Part shown: piece after piece, positions 1 to 13,300 of the stretch
Layout of the letters: every line of letters starts with the position of its first letter
Numbering within the stretch: position 1 is the first letter of the stretch
Source of the DNA: Gorsachius magnificus
Taxonomy: Eukaryota > Chordata > Aves > Pelecaniformes > Ardeidae
NCBI GenBank assembly: GCA_034008185.1
Contig: CM067082.1
Span: 84,381,684 to 84,445,683 of the forward strand
DNA length: 64,000 bases
Direction of reading: 5' to 3'
Notes under the pieces: generated by a model
Databases searched by the model: none
Told to the model about the DNA's origin: nothing
The model's input: the letters and a program-made list of their open reading frames with translations, nothing else
Program-made: the position numbers and the translations under genes

Positions 1-3000
1 GGTGTAATTCAAGACAGGGACTTTGGGGAGTCTCTTTTGTTGTTGAGCATCAGCAGATGTGGCAGACAGCTTCGTGAGAATGCTCTTTCACCAACTCGCT
101 AATACCCTGGCTAGAATTCAGTATTCACTGACCTCATAGTTCATTACTTAAGATTAATCTTGACTTTGGAAAAAGTTGGTGGAAAAGAAAAAGGTTGCTC
201 TTCTTTCTGATGCTGTATAGGAAAAAATAATTTAACCACAAGAGCTAGATCTTCTGCTGGCAGAAGTCAGCATGAGTCCATTGTCCTAATTCATTGTTAC
301 GGTCTGAATATATCTGAGATGTGGAAGAATTTTTTTGTGTTAAATGGAAAATGTTGAAGTCAGTGGCAGAAGTCTTGTTAAAAAAAAAAAAACCACAACA
401 AAAAAACCCAAAACACATGTTCCAATTTACAGGTCAGTTGATATCCTCCCCTGAGGCTGCCTTAATTTCTAGTTCGGGCATGTCAATAAATCAATGCCAC
501 AAGGCATCAGCAAGGCAGTATCCAGCAAAGCAGCTGCCATGTGAACACCATGCTTGGAATCCAAAAATATGTAGCCAAAAATCTCTCAATAAGTTTTCTT
601 ACCTCATTAGTTTCTGCTTTACATAAAAATAGCTGCCGTTTTTGCAATGAATAATCATGTCTGCCTTAAGATAGATATGTCTACATGATATGTTTGTTAA
701 ATAAAGAAGAGGAATTAAGTCCCTATGTGGAACCTGTAATGCAAATCTGAATTACAGGGGGTTTTTTCTTGTTCATATATGTTTCATTCTTTAAGCACAG
801 ATTTGTACTTGTTATATGTAGCTGCAGAGGCAGTAGATAAAGCAGCATCATTATGCCAAAAAAAAAAAGTGATGATTTTATGTGTACACGTCACAGGAGA
901 ATACTATTGCCATAATTAATAGAGGGTTGTAACACAAATAAGACTCTCTGGAGAGCAGAATTTCTACCTCATGCTATGTGCATTTTTCACTGCTATGCAG
1001 AGTGGCTATAAAATGCTTTCTTATTGGATCCTTAAGGTTTGATTTTCCTCTAATTTGTGCTGAATGCACTTGAGCAGGTGAATACAGATCACTACTGTGA
1101 CCGGACCCCTGCCATCCACTGAATATGCAGAAGTGCAAATGACTGCATGGTCTGCAAGGCCGTGGGAGTGAAGCCTGGCTTGTGCTGCCAGCTGGGGACC
1201 TGGGAAAGGGAGCTCCCCCAGTGCACCCCGAAGCCTTCTTGCCCCAAGAAGATAAAGACATCATGAAGACAGGGAGATGGGTGGTAGAGAAGCATCAGAA
1301 TTTCTCCAGCCTTCAAGGACTTACCCTCTCAGATCTCTAAAAAGATCTGTAATTTTTGAAAACTGAAATGTCCAGCTTCAAAAAGGCATGATGGGGCACC
1401 GCCTGCATGGTATCTGTCATGCTGGATACTTCCTCCGGAGGTGAAACTAAACAAGTAGTTCCCGGAGCAGAGGAACTAACACAACCTGGTTTCCTGCTAA
1501 CCTGTCTCATGAGGTCTTTTCCCCTCTGGATTCTGTCTCAGATGGAAAAAGCATATGATAAAGCTTTTTCCCTTAGGGGAGACATAAAGAACAACAAACA
1601 CTTTTCTCCTCTTGGTCACCGAGGTGCAAAAAAAGCTCAATGTACTGGAGGCTGCTACCCCCCCTGTCAAATCTGGTCAAGACAACTGATGAGAGTTAGG
1701 AGTGGGGAACAGAGGCAGACAGACAGACACAGCGTGACTGCACAGACCTTGTTTCCTTAGGAAACTGGGCTCAAAACAAAGCACACAAGTCTGGTATATT
1801 TATAGCAAAAGAGGTGGGGGGCTTTCCTTTCCAGAGGAAATGCACTGCTTTCCTGGGCCTGATCCTCACTCTACTGGAAGCTACATCAGTTCATGCCGCC
1901 TGCAGATCCCATCCTGCTTTTCCCAACCTGGAAGCCTGTACAAGTTGTGGAAGAGGTCATCAGTGCCTGAAGAGGTATCAGAAGATACCTCAAGCGCTCC
2001 AAGGGAACATTTATTTCTGTACTAATGCTATGTGTAAGATAGGTCTAAGGCATATATGATATATAAAAGAGTCAGTCAACTGAGATAAAAATCAGCAAAA
2101 GGGAAAGGACCATACTGAAGACAAGCTGTCCCAGCTCCATCCCATACTGCAACTTAGCAGACGCTACACGTGACCAAGTATGAGTTTTTACCTTTTGAGA
2201 GGTATGACGGTAGCTGCCTGGAAGAGTATGATGCTGTCCTTCGCAGGTGGGAAATGAAGAAAGCAGAGGGCAAGGCTGAGGCAAAGTCAACCCAAAGTCC
2301 AGAGACCAAGCAAATTGTTTCCGCTCTCAAATTTGAAGATCAATCCCAAGGGAGAGAAGAACGGTGTGAGCTAGAAGAGGCAGTATTGTTCAGTGAGCTA
2401 AAGCACTTGGAAATCCAGAATTTTTCTGCTCCACCACAAACTTGGAAGTCTCAATGTGCCTCAGATGCAGCCCAACCTCTCAGGAAGCCAAGAGACATGT
2501 AGATATTGGGATACTGGCTACTAAAGACACATATTAAATCTGGTCCCTGACAATGCCACATTGTTCTCAATTTTAAATTTGTTGGAGTTCTTTTGTATTT
2601 CAGGCTCTTGCATTTAGAATTGGCTGTGGAAAGGTTTTCTGCCTTGTACTCAAAATACCCAAACGGGGCTTAGGTTACTAGTTAAACATTATGAAGTGTT
2701 TTTTAAAGACCTGTAAAATACAGAGTTACTTGTTATATAGCGAAGCTTTTATTATTTGGTCTTTCATCCAGAAGTATTTGAAAAGCCAAGAATAAAATGT
2801 CTTTCCTCCTTGATACACTGATCTTGTGTCTACTGATCACAAATGCAGATTAGAATAAAACTCTCCACCAGAGCTGATACTGTGTGTTTCTTGACAGCCC
2901 CCTATAGCCTGTACTACGTAATTGCCTGCAGGTTTTCTTTTCAGGGTGTGATTTCCAAGAGTGAAACAAAGCAAAGCATTCAGAGATATTTCTAATCTGT

Positions 3001-6000
3001 CACTCTACCTCCTCTACTACTCCCCTATGGATTCTTACAGCAATACCTTTCCAGCCATTCTGTGGAGCTGAATGCAAGAGAATCTTAATTGATTATTTTG
3101 GTTAATTCCAAGATGATTCTGAAACAAGATGAACCATAAAACAAAGCAAAGTAAGAATTGAATAATTGAATAATTTCTCACAGTTTGGTCTTGTAGAAGC
3201 ATGTGCAGACCTCTTTCCATGTTCTAAGGCAGTCATTGTTTTTCAATGACTGTTTTATGCCCGTGATCAATATACATCCTCAACCATAATTTGTAAGAGA
3301 TTTCACCGTGCATCTTGTCCAACATTTACTGCCTTGTACTGTCAACAGTGCAAATGTATCACGGTGTTCAATGAACATCTGAGGAGTTAACCCATTTGTC
3401 ATGAAGAGCAGCAGATTATAGCAGAGGGGCTCTTTGTGGTTGTGAGCACAAGTTAATAAAAGATGTAGCTTCCTCTTCCTTTGGTACCTATTGTTCTTCC
3501 TGATGCTGACTTTTTCTTGCCTTTCATTAAGATCTGTTTAAGAATCAGCCGTCTGCTTGCTTTTCTTCCTATAATGTCATGTCCTTTATGGCTCAGTGGG
3601 GGCATGCTCTTTTTTGGCAGTGGTAGTGCTAACACGTTCTGGGAATGGTGTCAGAGAGGTAATTGAACAACACGCTTTCTGGTGCACTGGGTTTTTTTAA
3701 ATTCAGGTCTGAACACATCTCTGCACAAGTCTGTAATGAAGAGTAAAAGCAAAGGCCTGATCCTTCTCTTGCTTCTGCTGGGCTAAGCAGGGAGAAGCTT
3801 TGCTGGAGTCAATGCAGCTATATGAGTGCAAGCGCACTGTAAGACTTGGTCTTTTGAATTTTGCCTAAAAGGTGCTTTTAATAGCCTGCAGTTTTCTTAG
3901 CATGAACTGTATTCATGACTCAAGACATACGTAGAATTTATGCTGTGTGCAGGTTTCATCGAGGTGGGATTTAATGCAAAACTTGTAAAAGTTCACGGAT
4001 GTATCCACTGACCTCTGCTGCATAACTGCCACCAGACTCACAGACAGGACATCAGTATCTCTCAATCGAGGTGCTACCTAAGACTATTAGTGTTGGCAAG
4101 GCCAAATACAGAAGCCTTGTACAGTCACTTGTGCAACACATGACTGGAAACATGCACTCCACACCACATTCAGCCTCTCCCGTTAAATCCATGCCTGAGT
4201 GAAGTTGTGATTTACTGCATAGTGACCAGGTTAATGTGTAAATCCGTACTCAGACTTGGAGAGAGAATAACAACACGCAGACAATAACAATGGAGTTTCA
4301 TTCACAGACAATATGTTTGGAGCCCTTCAATAAAGCAGAGCACTCTGGATAAAAGGGGTATTTAGGAAGTTTCTGTGTATATGATATTTGTGCTTTCGTC
4401 GCTGAGTGACTTCCAATAAGACAAACAACAAGGAAATTACAGCATTTTTATAACCAGTAGGGTGAAATAGTATTTAAAACCCCTTTTATTTCAACATCAA
4501 AGCATAGATAAAAGAATAATTTGTTCCCAATAGAATAACAAGACAAGACAGGACACTTCGCTGTCTTTTAAAGCAAGAGGTTTTTTCTTGCCAAGAACTT
4601 GAAGAAAACAGATCTGCTCAAAATGGCAAACTGATGCTTTTTGGCCTGTTAGCAAACTAATGCCATCAATATGAGGAAGAGTCAAATCATTATTTGATTT
4701 GAGAGAAAAAACAAGAGGTAAATTACATGGAAAAGAACTAGAAATACTTGCTATCAAATGCATATTGTAATTATATTTGTTCCTTTGAAAGCTTAAAGGA
4801 ATACCAACATTCAATCAAAGAGGAAACCATAGCAATTTAAGAGCCAGGAATAATTTTCCTCATTAAATCAGCTCCAAATCCCACTGCAATCAGTACAGAG
4901 CCTTTCTTCCACTCCTTTCTCCTTCCCCTCCACCACCTTCACTTCATTAAAAGGGTGGCGTTGGGAGGTCTGTGCGAGCAGCACACTCTGGGTCTTGCCC
5001 ATGTGATGCCTTGCCTGGAGGTAGGAGCACAATTCGTGCAGGGTCCTGTTCCACCTGGGTTGTGCCTGAAGAGGCTTTGGAGGAGGCTTGGCTGTAGGGG
5101 ACTCATGCCAGCCGGGACCAAAGGGCTGCCCTTAAGGATGGTGTGGACCCGGGCTGGAGGGGAAAGTCTTCCCCGCTGCATGCTGCACCTGCCAGCGTGC
5201 CGTGCAACCAGGCCGCCGCGCTCAAAGGACCCTTCCTGCCGCAGCCGGCACGTGCAGAGTGTCAGCCGCCCAGCTCCTGCGTGCACGTGTGGGCATCCAC
5301 CACAGCCCCCGGCCCTTTGAACAGGCACTTTGTAGATGAGCAGGGAAGAGGTAAACCGAGTACGTGGCGGCGGGGGGAGGAGGGTGGGGAGGAAGGAAAA
5401 GAAATGTGAGAAAGCTTTAGATGTAGTCCAAGTGTCCATCTGGTGGGTCCTTCTGATGTTCCCTCGCCGAAGCCCTCCCACTGAGCATGTCTCAGAAGGA
5501 TCCCTCCTTTCTCCCTCTCCTGCCAAAACCTGAGTCAGAGGCTGGTTTTGTTAGAAAGGGGTCATGAAAGCTTTGTTCAGCCTGTCCCTGTAGGGTGTTC
5601 ATTTCTTTAGGAGGATATTTAGGCTGTCTGAGACTTGGTTGTTCTTATTCACACAAAGCTGAACAGCCTCAACCTGGGAAACTGGTGCCTCCGAAACTCA
5701 GCTGGAAAGTGCCGTGCTAGAAAAAGCCTGGGGTTGCTTCGGCTCCTAAGCCGACCGCTGAATCAAGGGATACTTTTGGTTGCTGATTAGTGTTCCTAAT
5801 CACGTTTCAGGTTGCTCATTTATCCTGACTTAGTGAGGGAGAAGGAGCCAGGGGAAACATCTGCTGTGGGCACAGCAGCTAGGCTTTTCACCCGCTGCTG
5901 CTCCAGGGGAAGAAAATACCTCTCTGAGTGCCTGGTCTTTTCTCAGCAGACATGGTGAGGGATGGGCATTCAGGCTTCACCTATGCACCTCTTCCTTCCA

Positions 6001-9000
6001 CTTCCCTGGGGTTCCCTGGAGCCTGTGTCCACAGCTGTGCTGCTTCTGGTCATGTAGGGGGCTTTTGCAAGGGCTTGAGAGGATGTCTTGTCTTCCCATT
6101 GCTCCCAAACCCAGTGGAGCTTCCAGTCACGGCTGGGGCTGCAGGAACTAGCTGTAATATTATCGGGCTGCAATTTAGAAAATGAGCTTTGCTGTTTACT
6201 AGGCTGGATTTTTGACTTTTAAAATTCAAAACTTTTTTTTGGGGGGGGGGGCGGGGATTACATTTTACAGGTGTTCACTGGGAGAGGGTATTAGTATAAT
6301 GCACACTGGGAGAACAGTATATGGTATAAGAGAACTCTAAGGAGCCATAGAGCAAAAAATAAAAGAAACTGAAATACTGGAATGAAATGTAACTCATTTT
6401 GGAAAGACTTTCATGAAAGTCTGGGGGATTTAATAGTTACATAAAGGAATAAGAAATATAAGAGAATATTGCTATTCTGCTTGCTTTAAAAAACACAAAA
6501 AAAGTTTCTTTTTTTCCATTTTACTTTCAGTTTGTAATCTACAGATTCAAATTAAATTTAAACAGATGTGCACCAGCTATTTAGTTTCAAACTCCTGAAG
6601 AAAGCACGTCTGCATTTCCACTGATACAAAGTGACACAGAACCACTGCAAAATTAAAGCCATTGTACGACAGAGCTATTTGTCTTGCTCCTTTAAGATAG
6701 AGACAGATTTTAAATGAAAATGTAAACAGGCCATTAAACCTGACTATAGGAGGATGCCAAAAAAGTTACTTCTAAAAACATGTGCTTGAAATCAGAAAAC
6801 AGAAAATGAAAAATGCAGCACTGCAACTGTTAAGACCTCATCTCTGGCTGGGAGGGAAAACACCAAGTGGAGACTGAGGGAGATACAGCAGGATTTGAAG
6901 AATCTTGCATCAGTAGTTATTTTAAACACTTTAAAAGAAAATACATTGAATTTTACATTATTGAGTTACTGGGGGGAGGTTTCTTTTGTTAATACAGTGC
7001 TTGGTTTGCTTCTCAGTGAGGATCTGTTCACAGAAAAGAAATACACTCTCTCTTTCCTGGGAATGGTGGGAGCACAGGGGCAGCTCCTCAGCACTGCTGT
7101 AAGTCAAAGCATCTCCAGCAATGTCTGTGGAGCTACGCCAGCTCCTATGAGCTGAAGACCTGATCTAGAGCTCCTAGCCAACTGAGTGGCTGTGTTGGAA
7201 TCCACTTTGGCTTGATCTTTTTGTTGTTTTTTGGTTTTTCCAGTGCTTAGCGGCATGCTTGGGTAACCCTGGTGGTCATTTAGGACACACAGCCTCTGCC
7301 ACAGCTCAGCTCCTAAGTGGAGCTGGGTGCAGCCACCACGTACAGAAAGGGGGGTGGGAAGGGGATGCACGTGTGTGTGCAACCATTCAACGGCCCCATG
7401 CCCATGCAAAGAGCATGGGCTGCATCTAGTGACAGAGAGGAGGCAAGAATCTTACATGTCCCATAAGCCCTCTCCAGTAGCTCTACTCCTGCTGTTCAAA
7501 AGGTCTTTCTCTTTTCTGAGTCTTTTTCCATGTACATGTGTATCTTCTCTTCCCTTAGGCCCTTTCTGCACTTGATTTGAGATCTTCTAATCTTGAATGA
7601 TTTCCTTGTCTCTCTTTTTACCCTGACATTCCTGCTTCCTTAATTTTCCTTCCCTTTAAAGGGAGTAGGACCGTTTCTAAATGGCTAAGCGACATTATTC
7701 AATGGGAGCTTTCTCATTCCACTTCCTCCTGTGCTGCTCTAAATTGTGTTTGCTTTCCCTCCCTAGCACTCCAACAGGAATAGTCTCCTACTGTCCCCTC
7801 TGCCAACACTTGGAGCCTTTCTCTGGTCATTTCTTGTTCTAGTTATCACATCCCAGTCTCTGGGCTCAGCCCATTTTGCTTCCAGTCCCTCAGTCTGTTC
7901 CAAATCCCTCTGGCAAGCTTGCCACCTCGTACCATTCATTCCCTGTCTCCTTGGCTCGGCGTCTCTGTGCTGTCTTCGTCTCTTCTTTTCCCTCCAGAGG
8001 TGTTTGAACTCCTTAAGTCCTTCACATTTCATACCTTACCTAAAATAGTGCTTTTATTTCTGCTGCGTTCTTTCCTGCCCTTGGTGATCTGCTGTGACTG
8101 TTCCTTTTGTCTGCTTTCCCCACTCCTGCCTCAGGGCCCCTTTCCATGCTGCCTTCTGATTAATGTGTGTCAGTGCCCTCCATTTCCTTCTCCAAATCAC
8201 TTCTTGAAAGCCCACCTATTCTATAAAATGCAACCATTTGAAAGTTGCTCTTTGGGGCTGGCAAGGAGCAATTCCACCTTATTTGATGGCGTGAAGCCAG
8301 TACAAAACCAGTACAACCATTGCTTTCACACTTGGTATAGTCACCGTTACCCCTTTTGCTGCAATGCCAGGCTCTGTGGTGCTGTTTTTCATCTGCGCCA
8401 TAGACACCCCTTAAGACATTGAGAAGCAAGGGAGGAAAAATGGCTTGATGGCTTCTGCGCTTCCCAAATTTGGAAGTGGCTGCAGCTGAATCACTGAGGT
8501 TTTGCACCACATGGGCCACCACCCCAGATACCATAATCTCTTCCCATCCTCCCTACTCCTCTTCCAGACGTGCCAGTCGCACTCCACAGCAGAAAAGTTT
8601 GAAAGGTGCGAATTCTTCCCACCACAGAGGCCCTGCGCCAAGCAGGCGCTTCCCTCACGTGGAGGAAGCCCCAGATGGTCCAAGCTGGGGAGTGGGTCTT
8701 TGGGCCAAGGCATAACTTCTGATTTTTGCTTAGTATTGTGTTTCTCTAAGGGCAGCAGGCAAAGTTTCAGTGCTTTATAAATATGATTAGCTCTAATAAC
8801 TCAGTAATAATAATGCTTTTCTGAATGACTGTATTTTTATTAGTGTAATTATATTGCTTGAATTTAACAATTCTAATTTAAAAACATCTCTTGCAAAATT
8901 CCTCAAATTAGATTGCAATTATCCCTTTTCCTATGCAATGGATTATGAGTTTGTATTGGATCTACTCTTACATTTTTTTATTCTCTCTAATCCAGCCAAA

Positions 9001-9599
9001 CCCTTATAAGCAGTATTTTACTTATATTAGAGCTGTGTCTCATTGATATTATGGACACTTCAACCTGACTGTGTTTGGGGGTGTTTATTTTGGCTGTTGC
9101 ATCATCACATATTTAGACGAGAGGAAATAGCAATGTGCCTTCTAAATTGCTAACACTAAGGGGAGCACTTAATCTTTAGAATATCTTAACTATAAATCCA
9201 ACATCAACACGTGTGTCAGAAAACACATGAATTCTTTGTGCCTAAATATTCAAGGTTCATGATTAATGCTTAATGCAAAACACACACGAGGTATGTGGAA
9301 ATTGAATGCCAGTTGCTTCAGGTCCCATTAAAGACCCTCAAAATCTACATTTAATGATATTCCTGAAAAATGCTTTGTATACCTCCTCAACTATTTGTGT
9401 TTCTTTACTGCTTGCTTGCTGTAAGTCTCCCAGTGTCAAGCACTGTGCCTTTTTGCCCACTCTCTGGCCTTCAAGTCAGCGTCACCCTTGGGAAAGTGAA
9501 GGTGGGGATGGAGATAGTGGGAGCAAAAGGAGATCCTGTGCCTTGCTGACAGCTCGCCGCCAGCTGAGTCAGCCAAGGGGACACAAGGGGATTTACACA
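1..9599. other. Intergenic, no gene seen
   Basis: AT-rich DNA with only background open frames. It holds a G-run at 6,240-6,251, a strongly pyrimidine-biased stretch at about 7,480-8,240, and an uncharacterised open frame at 2,158-2,502 behind an acceptor-like sequence (discussed as a finding). No repeat family, tRNA or conserved domain was recognised. Confidence 0.7.
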
Positions 9600-10348
9600 A
9601 GTGGCAGGACAAAGCAGCCCATTTCCCATCTGAGTTCAGTACAGACAAGTGTAAGACCTTACACCTGGGAAAACACAATCCAGGAGTGCAGCACAGACTG
9701 GGATCCACCTGGCTGGAAAGCAGCTCTGTGGAAAGGGACCTTGCCGTGGCAAAAAAAGCCAACAGGATGCTGGGTTGCATCAACAAGGGCATCACCAGCA
9801 GAGATAAAGAAGTCATTATCCCACTCTACTCAGCACTTGTCAGGCCACACCTGGAATAATGTGTACAGTTCTGGTCCCCACTATACAAAAAATATGTGGA
9901 CAGGCTGGAGGGGGGTCCAGAGAAGGGCCACCAAAGTGATCAAAGAACTGGGAAGCCTGCCATATGAAGAAAGACTGAGAGAACTGGATTTGTTCAGCCT
10001 TGAGAAAAGGAGGCTTAGAGGGGATCTCATCACCATGTACCAGTGCCTAAGGGGTAGCTACAAAGAAGATGGAGACTCCCTTTTTACAAGGAGTCACATG
10101 GAGAGGACAGGGGGGAATGGACACAAGTTGCTCTTGGGGACATTCCGATTGAATGAGAGGGAAATTTTTCCCAATGAGAACAGTTAACCATTGGAATAAT
10201 CTCCCCGGGGAAGTGGTTGAGTCCACCACATTGGACACTTTCAAGACTTAGCTGGACAGGGTGCTGGGCCATCTTGTCTAGGCTGTGCTCTTACCTAGAA
10301 CTAGATGATCCTTGAGGTCCCTTCCAACCTAGGATTCTAGGATTCTAT
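9600..10348 (+). mobile_element. CR1 LINE, 5'-truncated, 3' end with octamer repeats
   Basis: A non-LTR retrotransposon fragment of the chicken-repeat-1 family. The end is the CR1 3' tail: CCTTCCAACC followed by tandem ATTCTAGG/ATTCTATG octamers at about 10,325-10,350. Upstream it encodes the C-terminal part of the CR1 reverse-transcriptase protein (DKCKTLHLGKHNPG, ANRMLGCINKGI, PLYSALVRPHLE). An open frame to 10187 is uninterrupted up to a frame change near 9,857 but lacks the catalytic core. The 5' limit is approximate. It is an inactive insertion with no role for the neighbouring gene that can be seen. Confidence 0.9.
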
Positions 10349-10349
10349 G

Positions 10350-13300
10350 ATTTATGGATTCCAGTTCTTCAGGGTCTTCTTCCTGCTGCTCCTGAGGCCC
10401 CTTCGGAAAGGCAGCTCCTCACGGGACCCAGTGGCCTGTGTAAGAGCTGAGACTGCATGGGCAGCCCAGTTGTGCTGCTGGGAGGCTGGCCTCAGCCATG
10501 CTCGGAGTGACTGGCAGTGGGTGCCCTCTGCCTCAGGACTAGTGCTGAGACTTCAGAAGAAATTGTCATGTGAAAAGCTGAGCAGATTCAGCCCCAGATA
10601 TACACCAGTGCTCAGCAAAACCTCCCTTTGGAAGGCACGTCCCCCTTGACCCTCATCATTGTAAGTGAAGGTGCTGAGAAACCTGTGAACATTGAACTGT
10701 GTGCCCCTGGCGATTCAGTGTGTGGCCATTGCCCCTACCCTTCAGAGTTACCCAGTGATATTGCTTTTCCTTGGGGAAAGATTTTTATGTATACGCTGCT
10801 TCAGCAGTTGTTAAAGCAATTCTCGCATTCATGGGTGTGATGGAGATTGCTCCTTGAACAGGGGCATGCTCCTTAGGTTTACTTGTGTTTTGCATCCTTC
10901 ACACTTTCTTTAAGTATGATGCACACATAGTATTCTCCAAAATGTACTGTGAACTGAAGGAGCAGTTTTAATCTCATTCCACAAATATGTTTTACTGGGT
11001 CTGTAAAACCTCTCTGAAGAAAGCAATCTCAGCAATTCTACTGCACTTTCCCTAGATCTCTTATTTATTCAGCAGAACAGAAGTTGTATCTTCTCTACAA
11101 TAGGAAGAGTTTGTGAGTGTTTGGAATCTTGTTACACACCTGCTTTAAAATGGACCTTTTCTATGTTATTTATTTACTTCTTTTTTCATTGCAAGGCAAC
11201 ATTCAGTAGCACCAGTGAAATGCCCAGAAAGTTTAATGTTATTTGAGGTTAAAAGTCTTTGAAATTACAAGCGACACTCACATTTTGACTCTTCTGAGCA
11301 AAGCAGCGTCTGTCAGAATCCTGTGGCCATCGACGTCCGAGCAGGTGCAGAGATGTTTATCCTGTATGAAAACAACTCTTTTTTTTGGTTCCTGAGATAA
11401 CTTCGCTGGAATATCCTATGGATAAATAGTTGATCACACACCCATTTTTACTGTGGAGGATGTATCTGCCATGACAGTATCGTTCTGGCCATGTGAACAG
11501 ATATGCAAAATGTATTAAAGCCTCACAGGTGGCAACTTTACCTGTTTATGAGCTGGGAAAGGACTTAACTATGACATTGCAAGTACAGTTCCACAGTTCC
11601 GTTATCTCCACGGTGATATTTTATAGTCCACCATTCCTGGGAAACAGCATTCTTAATCCCCTTCCAGTTGCAAAGGTAGCATTCAGGGCTGGTTTTGTGG
11701 GGATGACAAAGAATAAAGAACCACAAGAAAGTGGAAGAGACCTTTATTTAAGGCTCCTTCAATTCAGATTAGAAACTCTATGAACAACTTTCCTGGGCTC
11801 TGAAGGAAAAGCGCAATGATTCAATGCAGGCATTATCCTGCTGCAAGCTTACAGCTTGCTCTCCTGGGCTTTGCCTTGCAGTGCCTGTATTATCCACCGT
11901 TTACAAACTCTGCAAAATCTTTCCTGACCTCGCAGGGAGAAAGCAGGACTGTGTGTTATAGGATCCAGGTGAGACTTCTGCATAGTGAATTAAGAAAATC
12001 AGATTTAATTTGGGAAAGGGATGATGATCATCACCATCTATTTAGGAAGTTCGGCTACCTGTTTTTACTGATGCAGTCGAAGGTGGTTGGTGTCTTTATT
12101 CAAAGCATGTACCTTGGCAAAAGAGAGTTCATGCTTCAGCTCTGCTCCCAGGGGTAAATGGCCACTAACAACTTTCAGTAACTGATACACTGGAAAATAA
12201 GCAAAAGCATTTTGCTTAATTTTGTTGGTGTAGCAGCTCTGATTTATTTTGTGATTGTGGTGCATGTGTGGATTATACAAGGAGGTGAGCTGATTTTGGA
12301 ACTTAGCACCATGTTATGACTTACCAGTGAGGAACACAAGTGATGGCAACTGTCCTTCTCTCATGCATCGTATTTTTTTTACATCCACTTTTCTTTATTT
12401 CTATCGCACTTGAAGTTATTTGAGTCTCTTGTTTTGTTTTCATTTAAGAAGAAGCTTTGCAATGGTTCGGCTCTACTCCTGACGGTTACCAAGTGCAGTT
12501 TTACACACAGTGTGAACCGCTCTAGGTCCCATGACCAGAAATAACTGACAGAGCATTTAAATTGTTTGTCGACCACAGGGACGCGATGAAGCGTGACTTG
12601 AGTGAGAAGGTCCCACCTGGGCTGCCATGCTGCCTTGGCTGCATGGTCCCGCACTGGCATTCGGAGCAGTGGGGACCCAAGCTGCTGTGCAGAGAGCTGG
12701 GGAAGCAGCGAATTCTGGCACCTGCTATGAGTTTGCTCTAGCCGACAAATCCAAAGCATTTTTTTTTCATAAATACTGGACTAAATAAAGACTGCTGGAA
12801 TTTAATTTTACTTGAAAAATACAGGACAAAGCAAAGTCTGAAGTAATTCCTTCACTTTGCCATCACTCTGTTTACCTAGCCTGGGTAGCAATGTCTCATT
12901 TTAGAGGAAAGACTGCATTGCTGGTCACAGGTATATGCCACTTGCAGCTGTTAGCTGAGGTCCCTCGGTCCATGGTATGCATCATGGGACCCGATCATTC
13001 TGGAGTCTCTCCTGCTTACACAGGATTGGGCAGGTTTCAATTCAATGTGATGCATGCTGCATAGATTTTCAGTAGTCAGGTGCTATTTTAAATAAACAAG
13101 CACGTCTTACATCCCACTTACAGAGCCTTTCTTATTCCTGAGCCCATACAGTCACTGTATGAGAGCAAGAATCTCTATGTTTCCTTATGATGCGGTTTGC
13201 CTCAGTGCTCCTTTTGCAACAGTGCTTGGATTAAATTTAAGCAGAACACCTTGGAAAAAATGTAGACCTTCTTTGAAAAGAAGCTGAGTATTATGGGAGC

